Made by a program: the position numbers and the translations under genes | Part shown: piece after piece, positions 1-9,810 of the stretch | How the letters are laid out: each line of letters opens with the position of its first letter | How positions within the stretch are numbered: position 1 is the first letter of the stretch | Assembly (NCBI GenBank): GCA_003151515.1 | Contig: PLXS01000037.1 | Coordinates: 135,978 to 178,092, forward strand | Direction of reading: 5' to 3' | DNA length: 42,115 bases | From: Opitutaceae bacterium | GTDB taxonomy: Bacteria > Verrucomicrobiota > Verrucomicrobiia > Opitutales > Opitutaceae | The notes under the pieces: generated by a model | What the model saw: only the letters and a program-made list of their open reading frames with translations | The model's database searches: none | Told to the model about the DNA's origin: nothing

Positions 1-250
1 CAATACGCGTGTTTGGAAAGGTGAAAAAGCCCTCGGCCGCAGCAAGCATCAGCGCCATTCGAAAAACAACAAGAACTTAGGCCATAGCTAGTTATGACAT
101 TCCATCGACTAGCCAACGGAAGCACATCAACGCGTGCTTATCGGCGTAATAAAGAAAATTAATCATATGTAATTTATTATATTAAAATATCTTACAACAC
201 TTGAATGCACCCGGCAGGCCGATGCCTGCATCCATGATTACCAAGGACCT
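1..250. other. Intergenic region without a recognisable gene
   Basis: No supported coding region. Bases 140-195 are much more AT-rich than the rest of the window (runs of aatttattatatt type), which would suit a promoter or spacer. The stretch lies downstream of the minus-strand VOC gene. The neighbouring gene to the left is outside the window, so no role can be assigned. Confidence 0.4.
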
Positions 251-1195
251 TCAAGCCAATGGCTTAAGGCCAGCCTCGATTTCGCGCCTCTGCGGCTCGA
301 GGAACGGAGGCAGCGCCAGCCGCTCGCCGAGGGCATCCTCGGGCTCATCAGCTGCAAAACCGGGTTCGTCCGTCGCAATCTCGAAGAGAATCCCGTTTGG
401 CTCCCGAAAGTACAGGCTCTGGAAATAAAAGCGGTCCACCGGCCCGCTTGAGGGCATCCCCATCTCCTCGAGCCTGTCAGCCCACTGCCGGTACTCCCGC
501 ACGGTCGTGCGGAATGCCACATGGTGCACACCGCCCGCGCCCTGGCGCGCCGCCGCAACGCGGGGCTCCTCGGCGACATGAAGCTCAGCCGCCGGGCCGC
601 CCTCGCCCATCTCGTACACGTGCACGTCGCCCCGGTCTGCGCTCGCGTACCGTCGCGCAGCCCTCATGTTGAGGACCGTGGTCAGCACGTGTTCGGTCGG
701 CCCAAGCTGCGGAACGCTCAGGTATACCGGCCCAAGCCCGCGGATCTGGTGCTCAGCCGGCACGGGGCTCCTCCCCCAGGGATGGCCCGCGCCGGCCGAC
801 CCGGGGTCGGCGACGAGGCTCAGGCGCTGGCCCTCGGGGTCCTCGAAATCGACGACCTTTCGGCCGCCTCGCTCCGCCGTCCCCTCGCACGCGGCCCCCT
901 TCGCGCGCAGACGCTCCGACCACCAGGCAAGGCTCGCCTCGCTGCCCACGCGGAATCCCGTCCTCGTCACGCTGTGGGTCCCCCGCCTCTCGCGCGGCAG
1001 CGGCCAGTCAAAAAACGTGATGTCGGTGCCCGGGGACCCCTTACCGTCGGCGTAGAACAGGTGGTACGCCGACACGTCGTCCTGGTTGACCGTCCTCTTC
1101 ACGAGGCGCAGGCCGAGCACGCCCGTGTAGAACCCGTGGTTTGCCCGGATGTCGGAGGTGATGGCGGTCAGGTGGTGGATTCCGGAGAGCTGCAT
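251..1195 (-). CDS. VOC-family ring-cleaving dioxygenase (glyoxalase/bleomycin-resistance superfamily)
   Basis: A 314-residue protein with two vicinal-oxygen-chelate modules. The first begins [13 protein letters not shown] close to the N-terminus and the second is near residue 150 (GLGPVYLSV) and 220 (GGVHHVAF). Metal-ligand candidates are the His of the HHLTAI and HHVAF segments and the Glu of [10 protein letters not shown]. Length and layout match the YkcA/MhqO-type ring-cleaving dioxygenase group, which acts on hydroquinone-like aromatics. The true substrate is unknown. The ATG at 1193-1195 was chosen because the domain starts five residues later; upstream in-frame codons run into the divergent promoter. 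There is no clear Shine-Dalgarno site. It is divergent from the ROK kinase operon, with a GlcNAc-type operator in the gap, but I see nothing that ties its function to amino sugars. Confidence 0.85.
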   Translation of the reverse strand: MQLSGIHHLTAITSDIRANHGFYTGVLGLRLVKRTVNQDDVSAYHLFYADGKGSPGTDITFFDWPLPRERRGTHSVTRTGFRVGSEASLAWWSERLRAKGAACEGTAERGGRKVVDFEDPEGQRLSLVADPGSAGAGHPWGRSPVPAEHQIRGLGPVYLSVPQLGPTEHVLTTVLNMRAARRYASADRGDVHVYEMGEGGPAAELHVAEEPRVAAARQGAGGVHHVAFRTTVREYRQWADRLEEMGMPSSGPVDRFYFQSLYFREPNGILFEIATDEPGFAADEPEDALGERLALPPFLEPQRREIEAGLKPLA

Positions 1196-1281
1196 CCGGC
1201 GAAGGTACACGCGTTCGGCCGCCCGTCCAGTCGGCCGTTCCTTCGCGCGCAGCCCGTCCGCAGCGGAGAAGCCAGAAAAAG

Positions 1282-1323
1282 TGTCATTTTCGTTAAAAAC
1301 ATCGTCGATTGTGCCATTTTTTA
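1282..1323 (+). promoter_or_regulatory. Operator/promoter element, copy 1 (upstream of the ROK kinase)
   Basis: TG(T)CA half-sites begin at 1282 and 1312, exactly 30 bp apart. Between them lies GTTAAAAAC (1292-1300), then a 12-bp spacer, then GCCATTTTTTA (1313-1323). The same arrangement with identical spacing occurs at 4607-4648 and 15059-15100. A weak -10-like TAGGAT follows at 1340-1345. The direct-repeat layout and the nearby AraC gene suggest an AraC-type binding site; this is inference. Confidence 0.75.
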
Positions 1324-1418
1324 TCCGAGTTTGGCGCTGTAGGATGGCCCCCATCGAACTCCAAGAGGGCGCCCATGGGCCTGATACCCTTCACGCGCAC
1401 CTAAAGCTCGTCCCGTTC

Positions 1419-2849
1419 ATGCTTACGACCAGCCCCTTCCTGAGCCCTCCGCTCGACCCTGATTTCGTGCCTGCCGCACTCTGGAACCGGGCATACCGGG
1501 CCATCGTCGCGACCGATCCGAAGGCGCGAACCCTGGTCATCTCCCTGGAAAGGCCGGACGGCGGCGCCTCCAGGCACAGGAGCCAGATCCTCGGGGCGGC
1601 CCACCTGTCGTCGGCCCTTACGCTCAGGTACGCGGAGCGGCTCCTGAAGCTCCTGCTGTGGCAGAGGGGCGGGTGCACCGTGAGGGTCGCCGGCGCGCCC
1701 GACGTCGCAGCCCACCTCGCCGGTGTCTACAGCCCGGCCGGCTCGCGGGCATTCGACTACGCGTTCATGGGCGAAAAGGTCTACGGGCGCGACTTCAGCA
1801 TCGGGCCCGCGGAGGTGTCGGATCTCCCCGAGGAGCGCACATCGGGCGTGGGCCTCGGGCGCCACTTCGATGGCTGCCGCATCGGCTTTGACATCGGCGG
1901 AAGCGATCGCAAGGCGGCGGCCGTCATCGACGGGAGGGTCGTCTTCTCGGACGAGACCCCGTGGGACCCCTACTTCCAGAGGGACCCGCAGTACCACATC
2001 TCCGGCATCCAGGACTCCATCGAGAAGGCCGCGGCCCACCTTCCAAGGGTGGACGCCATAGGCGGCAGCGCGGCCGGAGTCTACGTGAACAACGAGGTGC
2101 GCGTTGCGTCGATCTTCAGGGGCGTGGCACCGGGCGACTTCGAGCGGCACATCCGCAGGCTCTTCTTCACGCTCCAGGAGCGCTGGAGCGGCGTGCCCTT
2201 CGAGGTGGCGAACGACGGCGAGGTCGCCGCGCTGGCCGGCTCAATGTCCCTCGGCGACGGCGCCGTGCTTGGCATCTCGATGGGAACGAGCCAGGCCGGC
2301 GGCTACGTGAGGCTGGGCGGCGACATAACCTCATGGCTCAACGAGCTTTCCTTCGCGCCGGTGGACTACCGCTACGGGGCGCCCAGGGACGAGTGGTCGG
2401 GCGACTCGGGCTGCGGGGTGCAGTACCTGTCGCAGCAGGCGGTGTCGCGGCTTGCGGACAAGGCCGGCTTCGGCCTTCCCGCCGGCATGCCGGCGGCCGA
2501 GCGCCTGGTCGCCGTCCAGGGCTTCCTGGCGAAGGGCGATCCGCGAGCCGAGCAGGTCTACGACACGCTCGGCTGCTACCTGGGATACGCCATCGGCCAC
2601 TATTCCGACTTCTACCTGCTCAGGCACGTGCTTGTCATGGGCCGCGTGACCTCCGGCGCCGGCGGCGAGCGCATCCTGCGCAAGGCCCGCGAGGTGCTCG
2701 CGGCCGAGTTCCCCGCGGTGGCCTCGCGCACCCGCGTCCAGATGCCCGACGAGAAGGACAAGCGCCATGGGCAGGCCATCGCCGCGGCGAGCCTGCCGGC
2801 GATCGGCGAAACTGCGGGCTCGCGCGCGCGCCACACTGATTCCACATAG
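1419..2849 (+). CDS. ROK-family sugar kinase, probably GlcNAc kinase
   Basis: A 476-residue protein with an N-terminal extension of about 150 residues ahead of an ASKHA-fold ROK core. The phosphate-1 motif is FDIGGSDRKAAAV near residues 157-169, the catalytic-base candidate is the Asp of VANDGEVAALAG near 266, and the phosphate-2/adenosine region is LGISMGTSQAGG near 284-295. The Cys-rich zinc motif of classical ROK proteins is not obvious. It is followed after 7 bp by a PIG-L deacetylase and preceded by operator copy 1. That context suggests it phosphorylates GlcNAc entering the cytoplasm. An upstream ATG at 1344 is possible, but it would lie on the presumed -10 and adds 25 poorly ordered residues, so 1419 was preferred. 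Family assignment is firm; substrate is inferred from context. Confidence 0.85.
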   Translation: MLTTSPFLSPPLDPDFVPAALWNRAYRAIVATDPKARTLVISLERPDGGASRHRSQILGAAHLSSALTLRYAERLLKLLLWQRGGCTVRVAGAPDVAAHLAGVYSPAGSRAFDYAFMGEKVYGRDFSIGPAEVSDLPEERTSGVGLGRHFDGCRIGFDIGGSDRKAAAVIDGRVVFSDETPWDPYFQRDPQYHISGIQDSIEKAAAHLPRVDAIGGSAAGVYVNNEVRVASIFRGVAPGDFERHIRRLFFTLQERWSGVPFEVANDGEVAALAGSMSLGDGAVLGISMGTSQAGGYVRLGGDITSWLNELSFAPVDYRYGAPRDEWSGDSGCGVQYLSQQAVSRLADKAGFGLPAGMPAAERLVAVQGFLAKGDPRAEQVYDTLGCYLGYAIGHYSDFYLLRHVLVMGRVTSGAGGERILRKAREVLAAEFPAVASRTRVQMPDEKDKRHGQAIAAASLPAIGETAGSRARHTDST

Positions 2850-2856
2850 TTAACCC

Positions 2857-3708
2857 ATGAAGTTCTCGAACCCCCAGGCCGACGTATTCGTCCCCGATGG
2901 GGCCCGCTCTCCGGAGGCAGCGCTTGGGGCGGTGACCCACCTGTGCATCGCAGCCCACCAGGATGACATTGAAATCATGGCGCAGTCGGGCATCAGCGAC
3001 TGCCTCGACCAGCCAGGCAAGGCGTTCGGCGGCGTCGTGCTCACGAACGGCGCCGGCTCCCCCAGGACGGGCGTCTACGCATCCTACACGGACGCGCAGA
3101 TGCAGGACGTCAGGCGCAAGGAGCAGCGCGAGGCCGCGAGGCTCGGTCGCTATGCGATCCAGATCCAGTTGGCCCACACGAGCGCCGACGTGAAATCCCC
3201 GGGGCATCCCGGCGTCGCGCACGACCTCGCGCAGATTCTGGCCGACTGCCGGCCCGAGGCCGTCTACCTCCACAATCCCGCGGACAAGCACGACACGCAC
3301 GTCGCGGTTCTCCTGCGGGCCCTTCACGCCATCCGCTCGCTGCCCGCCGACCGGCGGCCCGCCCGCGTCGTGGGGTGCGAGGTCTGGAGGAACCTCGACT
3401 GGCTGCTGGACGCGGACAAGGTCGCGCTCGATTCCGGGCGCCATCCCGACCTCGCGCTCAAGCTCCTCACGGTCTTCGACTCCCAGGTCACGGGCGGCAA
3501 GCGCTACGACCTCGCGGCGGTCGGCCGGCGCCTGTCGAACGCCACCTTCTACGCCTCCCACGCGACCGACAGCTACAGCGGGATAACCTGGGCCGTCGAC
3601 CTCACGCCGGTCACCCGCGAAGGCGGGCCGTCCCTGGCGGAGTACATGGCGTCGCTCGTGGCGCGCATGGGCGCCGACGTCGCCGAGCGCCTGCGAAAGT
3701 TCTCCTAG
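2857..3708 (+). CDS. PIG-L family (LmbE-like) deacetylase
   Basis: A 283-residue cytoplasmic protein with the zinc-binding AAHQDDIEI motif at about residues 32-39 (canonical AHPDDE, with Pro replaced by Gln) and a second metal-ligand region NPADKHDTHVAVLL near 140-153. PIG-L enzymes hydrolyse N-acetyl groups from GlcNAc-type substrates. It sits 7 bp after the ROK kinase stop codon and must be co-transcribed with it. No classical NagA (amidohydrolase) is seen in the window. I therefore infer that this protein may deacetylate GlcNAc or GlcNAc-6-phosphate between the kinase and NagB. The family call is firm, the exact substrate is a hypothesis. Confidence 0.85.
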   Translation: MKFSNPQADVFVPDGARSPEAALGAVTHLCIAAHQDDIEIMAQSGISDCLDQPGKAFGGVVLTNGAGSPRTGVYASYTDAQMQDVRRKEQREAARLGRYAIQIQLAHTSADVKSPGHPGVAHDLAQILADCRPEAVYLHNPADKHDTHVAVLLRALHAIRSLPADRRPARVVGCEVWRNLDWLLDADKVALDSGRHPDLALKLLTVFDSQVTGGKRYDLAAVGRRLSNATFYASHATDSYSGITWAVDLTPVTREGGPSLAEYMASLVARMGADVAERLRKFS

Positions 3709-3727
3709 GGCGGGCCAGGACGCCCCA

Positions 3728-4627
3728 TCAGCCCGTCCGGCGCACGCGGTCGCCGTGGCGGTATGCCATCGGCGACACCCCGTACGCGGTGTGGAAGGCG
3801 CGGCTGAAGCTGTATATCGACGTAAAATAGCACAGCTCGGCTATTTCGGTCACACGCCGCTGGCTGAGCCGGAGCAGGCCGCACGCCTTCTCAAGGCGCA
3901 GCCGCCTGAGGTGGCGGCCGAGGCTCACGCCGCACGAGGCACGGAAGCGCGCCCGAAGATGGCTCGCGCTGATGCCAAGCGAGCGCGCGATCTCCTTCAC
4001 GCTCAGCGGATGCTCGCGGCTTTGGGCGAGCTGGTTGACCTGCATGATGAGGCCCGGGGACACGGCTGGCTTGTGGTGGCGCCTCTGGATCGGCTCGGCC
4101 TGCCGTATCCTCTGCAGCAAGAGCGCCAGCAGCAGGCTGGTCAGGTCCCCCTCGCCCCGCGTCAGGTAGGCTTCGACAAGCTCCGCGCACGTCTGGCGCA
4201 CAAACGGCGTGATGACAAACGGCCTGAAGCGAAGCGTCTGAAGCGCCTCGATGTCGATCAGCTCGAAGGTTATGAACAGCCACCTGAGCTCCTCGCGCTC
4301 CGGCTGTATGTAGTCGTGGAACTGGAACGGCAGCACCAGAATCCCCTCGTTCGGGTGCAGCCGTATTGCGCGGTCGTCCACCGCCACGGTGACCGCGGTC
4401 TCCAGAGCGAATATCAGGACGAAGCGGTGGTGCAGCGCGCGTCCCCGCTGCGGGCGGTTCAGGTCCGTCGCCGAGCACCTGCAGAAGCAGATGATGTTGT
4501 CGGGAAGGTCGAGCGGCGCCGCGCGCTTTCCGTGCAGCGGCCGCAGCGGAGACGGCAGCAGATTCGCGAGTTTCTCGAGCGACAGCACCGTCGCGTTACG
4601 GGATTCTGACATTTTTGTTAAAAACAT
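3728..4627 (-). CDS. AraC-family transcriptional regulator
   Basis: About 299 residues. The N-terminal half looks like a cupin-type ligand-sensing domain (RFVLIFALETAVTVAVDD, HPNEGILVLPFQFHDYI). The C-terminal about 100 residues contain two helix-turn-helix units: HPLSVKEIARSLGISASHLRARF, then VTEIAELCYFTSIYSFSRAFH followed by the typical GVSPMAYR end. It is transcribed away from the TonB-dependent receptor, and its start codon (4625-4627, alternative ATG at 4610-4612) lies inside operator copy 2. It is the only regulator gene in the regulon, so it is the natural candidate to bind the three shared operators and to regulate itself. Its effector, probably a GlcNAc derivative, is inferred from the neighbours only. 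Confidence 0.88.
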   Translation of the reverse strand: MFLTKMSESRNATVLSLEKLANLLPSPLRPLHGKRAAPLDLPDNIICFCRCSATDLNRPQRGRALHHRFVLIFALETAVTVAVDDRAIRLHPNEGILVLPFQFHDYIQPEREELRWLFITFELIDIEALQTLRFRPFVITPFVRQTCAELVEAYLTRGEGDLTSLLLALLLQRIRQAEPIQRRHHKPAVSPGLIMQVNQLAQSREHPLSVKEIARSLGISASHLRARFRASCGVSLGRHLRRLRLEKACGLLRLSQRRVTEIAELCYFTSIYSFSRAFHTAYGVSPMAYRHGDRVRRTG

Positions 4628-4648
4628 TATTATTTATGCCATTTTTTA
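4607..4648 (+). promoter_or_regulatory. Operator/promoter element, copy 2 (araC/TonB receptor intergenic)
   Basis: TGACA begins at 4607 and TGCCA at 4637, 30 bp apart. GTTAAAAAC is at 4617-4625 and GCCATTTTTTA at 4638-4648. A good -10-like TAATAT follows at 4665-4670, so the element points toward the TonB-dependent receptor on the plus strand. It overlaps the start of the divergent AraC gene, which fits autorepression or shared control. Confidence 0.75.
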
Positions 4649-5003
4649 ACTGCGACGCCAGCGCTAATATGACCGCGTCAAAAACAAACCGCCCTATTCT
4701 TTTACCCCGGCAACGACAGGCATTCTTGTGTTGAATTCCCATTGTTCAGTGCGCGCGCTCTCAACGGCCATGGCCCCGGTAAGGGCCTGCCCGGGCGGCG
4801 GCGCCGCCGGGGAAACATGCCGCTGCGACAGCGGATCAGCCGACTGACCAACCCACCGAACGACAAGAGGCTCCGATTCCAGGCCCCGCTGCGGGCCGCG
4901 TGAATCGCAAGTTCAACCAACGACTCGAAGGATTTTTCCAGGCTGCCATACGGCTCCCTGCACGTAGGTTTATTGTATCCATAATCTTAGCACCATCACC
5001 ACC
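4649..5003 (+). other. Long untranslated leader of the TonB-dependent receptor
   Basis: About 350 bp without a supported gene lies between the operator and the receptor start. It holds the -10-like TAATAT at 4665-4670, a possible 21-codon reading frame starting at 4669, a perfect 14-bp GC palindrome at 4796-4809, and a short hairpin (CCGCTG/CAGCGG) near 4820-4835. A structured 5' UTR is plausible. I recognise no known riboswitch. Confidence 0.4.
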
Positions 5004-7784
5004 ATGATAATCACAGTACCTCGCGATCCGGCCCCGGCTCCCCGCCGCCCGGGTCTATTGTCAGCGTTCACCAAGCTCGCAGCATACTCGGTCGCGTTCC
5101 TGGGCCTCGCGGTCCTGGCCCGCGCCTAGACCGCCCCGTCCCAGACGCCCCAGGCCACGGACACCACGCAAACCACCACCTCGGTGACCGCGGCCACGAC
5201 CGAGGAGCCCGTCTCGATGGGCCAGTTCGTCGTCAACGGCTACGCGAGTAGCCTCGAGGCCTCCGTGCAGGCTAAGCGCCAGTCCGAGGACAACGTCGAG
5301 GTGATCAGCGCCGAGGACGTGGGCAAGTTCCCCGACACCAACCTCGCCGAGTCGCTCTCGCACCTGCCCGGCGTCTCGGTCGACTACCTCTTCGGCGAGG
5401 GCGAGCGCGTCAGCATCGAGGGCACGGACCCGAACCTGAACCGCGTCCTGCTGAACGGCGAGCCGATCTCCTCGGCCGACTGGTACGTCCTCGACAACCA
5501 GAGCCGGCAGTTCAACTACCTGCTGCTCAGCCCCGACCTCATCGGCCAGGCGGAGGTCTTCAAGACCTGGGAGCCGAAGCTGCTTGAGGGCAGCCTCGGT
5601 GCCACGGTCGTCATCGACACGCGCAACCCCCTCGATCTCGACCCGATGGTGTTCGTCGGGGCCCTCAGCTACGCCGACAACGACCGCTCGTCCAAGGGCG
5701 AGTTCAGCGAGGACACCATGTTCAGCTGGCACAACGCCGCGAAGACCTTTGGCTTCATGATCGGCGGCGAGAACAACCGCGACTATGTGCGCCGCGACGG
5801 CGTTGAGTCCCTTGCCGAGCCGAACAACAGCACGCTCGGCGTCGGCGGCCCGCTACCGGGCCAGCCGCCCGGTCCCTGGGTCACCGCCGAGGTAGTGAAC
5901 ACGGCGGAGTTCCTGCAGCTGCGCCAGCACCAGGGCGGAAACTTCGCGATCGAGTTCAAGCCCAGCGACCGGCTGACGGTGGAGCTGACCGGCCTGTACG
6001 TGAAGGAGACCATGAACAACGTGAACTTCTCGTACTACATCTATCCGGGCGACAACTGGTCCGGGCTGCCAAACATCACCAACGCCACCGTCTCCAACGG
6101 CGTCCTGAGCAGCTACACGATAAACAGCGCCCCCCTGGTCATCGACGCGTTCAACCGCGCGGCACAGATCGTCACCCAGGACTATGACCTGAAGGCCACG
6201 TACAAGGGTGACAACTTCGACCTCGTCGCCAACGCCGGCTACACGCGGGCAACAGGCGGCACGCAGCACCAGTTCTACGGCGAATATTTCGTGTTCGCCA
6301 ACGCGAACATCAACGAGGGCAAGAACTTTCCCTCGTTCGCGGTCACAGGCGTCCCCGGGCCCGACCCGACCGCCTCAAACCTGAACAGCGGCGCCGACTT
6401 CGGGCTCTCCTCGGAGCCGAGCTTCGACTACGGCAACATCGCGAGCAATCCCGAGGTCGACGACGAGCGCTGGGTGCAGCTCGACCTAACCATCCCCATG
6501 AAGGGCGCACTGAAGAACATCATGGCGGGAATGCGCTTCAGCGACCACAAGGGCGGTGAGACCGGACTGGTGGAGAGCGTGCCCGGCGCCGACGAGGTGA
6601 CGACGCCGCTGTCGGCGATCGGAGTCTCTGCCCCGCCGTCGAACTACCTGTCGGGCCTGCCCGACATCACGCCGTCGATGTCGCAGCACGTGATCCTCAA
6701 CTCCTACGGATCGGTCGCCAGTTTCATCGGCAACCTGCCCGAGGGCAATGGCCAGACGCTGCTGAATTACTTCAACTCGGCGCCCCCGCAGGTAGGCGCC
6801 GTGTTCACGGCGACCCCGACGTTCACGTTCGACGAGCGGATCAACGCCGCCTACTTCGAGGGCAACTTCGGAGACGGCCCGATCACAGGGAACTTCGGAG
6901 CCAGGTTCGTCGAGACAACCACGACGAGCGCGAGCTACAACCTGAGCACGCCGACCCCCACCCTGCAGACGCTGCAGAGCACCTACGACAACGTCCTTCC
7001 CGCGGTCAACCTGAACTACGACCTCGGCCGCGACCAGCTCCTGCGCTTCGGCGTCTCGGAGGTGATTGCCCGCCCGGACACCTCCCAGGAGGCCAACTAC
7101 GTCGAGCTGTACGACTCCACGCTGGGTGGCGTGGGCGGCAATGCCGACCTGAAGCCCTACGAGTCGACCAACATCGACGCCGCCTACGAGTACTACTACG
7201 CGAAGAACTCCTACTTCGCCGTGGATGTGTTCTACAAGGACATCTCCAACTACATCCTAAACGCCACGAACCCGGAACAGTGGACCGACTACTCGCTGAC
7301 CGGCCACCCGACCGAGACCTACGAGATCTCGCGCCCGTCCAACGGCGGCGCGGCGACCTCGCAGGGCGCGACGGTATCGGTGCAGCACACCATGTCCAAC
7401 GGGTTCGGGATCCAGGCCAACTACACGCTCATGCACACCTCGAGCGCGAACGGGCCGCTGCCCTTCGCGTCGAAGAACCAGCTCTACATCAGCCCCTTCT
7501 ACGAGAACAAGTGGGGCTCGATACGCCTGACCTACTCGTGGCGCGACGACTACGAGTCCAGCTCGTTCAACGGCCAGAGCTCGGTCTGGACGGCGCCCTA
7601 CACGAGGGTCGACGTGATCGCGCAGATCAACCTCACGAGGAACTTCTCGCTGGTCCTCTCGGCGACCAACCTGCTGGACGAGACGTACCACCAGTACTTC
7701 CTGAACCAGGGGGCTGCCTCCGTCCTCGCGGACGAGTACAAATTCGGACGCGGCTGGGAGGCGCAGGTCGACTGGAAGTTCTGA
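5004..7784 (+). CDS. TonB-dependent outer-membrane receptor, interrupted by an amber codon at position 42
   Basis: The reading frame from ATG 5004 encodes a signal peptide (AFTKLAAYSVAFLGLAVLARA) followed by TAG at 5127-5129, then continues in the same frame to 7784 as a complete receptor of about 885 residues. After a Thr-rich linker comes a TonB-box-like stretch (EEPVSMGQFVVNGY). A plug domain follows (NVEVISAEDVGKFPDTNLAE..., RVLLNGEPISSADW), then a long beta-barrel ending in the typical aromatic residue (QVDWKF). The plug resembles the oligosaccharide-importing receptors of the Caulobacter/Xanthomonas type. With GH20, NagB and a GlcNAc kinase under the same operator, chito-oligosaccharide uptake is the likely role. 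CAG (Gln) at codon 42 would restore a standard ARA-Q signal-peptidase site. The next in-frame ATG, 5217, would give a protein without a signal peptide. Confidence 0.85.
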
Positions 7785-7832
7785 TTTAGCGCCGGGCCCG
7801 CGCGCCCGGCTCCCCGCAGGGTGAATAGCGTT

Positions 7833-7870
7833 AGGGCCCGGATGCCTCGAGCATCCGGGCCCTTCCTTTT
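7833..7870 (+). terminator. Rho-independent terminator after the TonB-dependent receptor
   Basis: A perfect 13-bp stem (AGGGCCCGGATGC / GCATCCGGGCCCT) with a CTCGA loop is followed by TCCTTTT. It lies 49 bp after the receptor stop codon and separates it from the carbamoyltransferase set. It is the clearest intrinsic terminator in the window. Confidence 0.9.
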
Positions 7871-7983
7871 GCGCCCCGAAAGAGGTTGGATCGGCGGGCC
7901 GCGAGGTGGCAGCCTCTGGGAATGGCCGGCTCGAGACCAACGCATTTCCACCCGCGCGGGCAGGCGCCTGCGCCGCCCGCCCG

Positions 7984-9810
7984 ATGAAGGCGATACTCGG
8001 GATCTCGGCCTACTACCATGACTCGGCGGCTGCCCTGGTCGTGGACGGTAGGGTTGTCGCCGCCGCGCAGGAGGAGCGCTTCACGAGGATCAAGCACGAC
8101 CACCGGTTTCCGCACAACGCGGTGGCCTACTGCCTCGGCGAGGCCGGTATCGGCCCCAAGGACCTGGACCACGTCGTCTTCTACGAGAAGCCCTTCCTCA
8201 AGTTCGAGAGGCTCCTGGAGACCTACCTCGCGATGGCCCCCGCGGGATTTCGCTCGTTCCTCATGGCTCTTCCCCTCTGGGTCCACGAGAAGCTTCGGCT
8301 GCCCGAGCAGATGGGGCGCGGCCTAGGAGGGGGCTACCGCGGCCGCTACGTCTTCCCGGAGCACCACGAGTCCCACGCGGCGAGCGCCTTCTTCCCGTCG
8401 CCCTTCGAGGAGGCGGCGATCCTGACGCTCGACGGCGTCGGGGAATGGGCTACCGCGAGCCTCGGCCACGGCGCCGGCAACCGGATCACCCTGACCCACG
8501 AGATGCGCTTCCCGCACTCGCTCGGCCTGCTCTACTCGGCGTTCACCTACTTCTGCGGGTTCAAGGTGAACAGCGGCGAGTACAAGCTCATGGGCCTCGC
8601 GCCGTTCGGCGAGCCGAGGTACGCGGATCTCATTCTGGAGAGGATGGTGGACCTGAAGGAGGACGGCTCGTTTCGCCTGGACCTCTCATACTTCGACTAT
8701 TGCGCGGGCCTTACCATGACGTCCCGCCGATTCGACGCGCTTTTCGGGGGGCCCCCGCGCAGGCCCGAGCAGCCCATAACCCAGCGGGAGACGGACCTCG
8801 CGGCCTCGATTCAAAAGGTCACCGAGACGGTCATGCTGCGCATGGCGGCCCACCTGCGGCGGCTGACCGGGTCGGAGAATCTCTGCCTAGCGGGCGGCGT
8901 CGCCCTGAACTGCGTCGGAAACGGCCGGATCCTGCGGGAGTCCCCGTTCAAGAGGCTGTGGGTGCAGCCGGCCTCGGGCGACGCGGGCGGGGCGCTCGGG
9001 GCGGCCCTCTTCGTCTGGTACCAGCTCCTGGACAACGAGCGCCGGCCCGAGGTCCCCGACGGCCAGCGCGGGTCGCTGCTGGGGCCGGCCTGCGGCGCCG
9101 GCGAGACTGAGGCCGAGCTCAGGGCCAAGGGCGCTGTCTACAGGCATTTCCCGGGAGGCGTCGGCCTGTGCGAGGAAACCGCAAGGCTCCTGGCGGGGGG
9201 AAGCGTCGTCGGCTGGGTTCAGGGCCGGATGGAGTTCGGCCCGAGGGCCCTGGGCGCCCGCAGCATCCTGGGGGACGCGCGCAACGCGACGATGCAGGAG
9301 GCCATGAACCTGAAGATCAAATTCCGGGAGTCCTTCCGGCCGTTCGCCCCGATCGTGCTGCGCGAGCGGGCGAGCGAGTACTTCGAGATGGAGGCGGGCA
9401 CGGAGAGCCCGTACATGCTGATCGTGGCCCCGGTGCGCGCCGACAAGCTGAGGCCCGCGCCGGCCGAGGCGAAGGGCCTGGGGCGGATCAACGCCGTCAG
9501 GTCCGTCATCCCCGCGGTGACCCACGTCGACAACACGGCGCGGATCCAGACAGTCGACAGGGAGAGGAATCCGAGGCTTAGCGAGCTCCTGGAGGCGTTT
9601 GACCGCCTCACCGGATGCCCGGTCCTCATAAACACGAGCTTCAACATCCGCGGCGAGCCGATCGTGTGCACGGCCGCCGATGCCTACCGCTGCTTTATGG
9701 CGACAAACATCGATGTCCTCATCGTCGACGACTTCCTGCTCCTGAAGGAACAGCAGCGCGGGGAGCGCCCCGACTTCGACGCTTATCTCGCGAAGTACGG
9801 AAACGACTGA
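7984..9810 (+). CDS. NodU/CmcH/SxtI-type O-carbamoyltransferase
   Basis: A 608-residue protein that transfers a carbamoyl group, normally from carbamoyl phosphate through an adenylated intermediate, to a hydroxyl group of a small molecule or sugar. It has the N-terminal Kae1-like fold: ILGISAYYHDSAAALVVDG at the start, the metal-binding HHESHAASAFFPS region near residues 127-139, and NSGEYKLMGLAPFGEP further on. The C-terminal YrdC-like domain has GRMEFGPRALGARSILGD and NTSFNIRGEPIVCT. The start at 7984 gives the family's normal N-terminus (MKAILGIS). It heads a tight operon with SxtJ-like and DUF5989 genes, a set also found in saxitoxin clusters. The acceptor substrate cannot be read from sequence. 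Confidence 0.93.
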   Translation: MKAILGISAYYHDSAAALVVDGRVVAAAQEERFTRIKHDHRFPHNAVAYCLGEAGIGPKDLDHVVFYEKPFLKFERLLETYLAMAPAGFRSFLMALPLWVHEKLRLPEQMGRGLGGGYRGRYVFPEHHESHAASAFFPSPFEEAAILTLDGVGEWATASLGHGAGNRITLTHEMRFPHSLGLLYSAFTYFCGFKVNSGEYKLMGLAPFGEPRYADLILERMVDLKEDGSFRLDLSYFDYCAGLTMTSRRFDALFGGPPRRPEQPITQRETDLAASIQKVTETVMLRMAAHLRRLTGSENLCLAGGVALNCVGNGRILRESPFKRLWVQPASGDAGGALGAALFVWYQLLDNERRPEVPDGQRGSLLGPACGAGETEAELRAKGAVYRHFPGGVGLCEETARLLAGGSVVGWVQGRMEFGPRALGARSILGDARNATMQEAMNLKIKFRESFRPFAPIVLRERASEYFEMEAGTESPYMLIVAPVRADKLRPAPAEAKGLGRINAVRSVIPAVTHVDNTARIQTVDRERNPRLSELLEAFDRLTGCPVLINTSFNIRGEPIVCTAADAYRCFMATNIDVLIVDDFLLLKEQQRGERPDFDAYLAKYGND

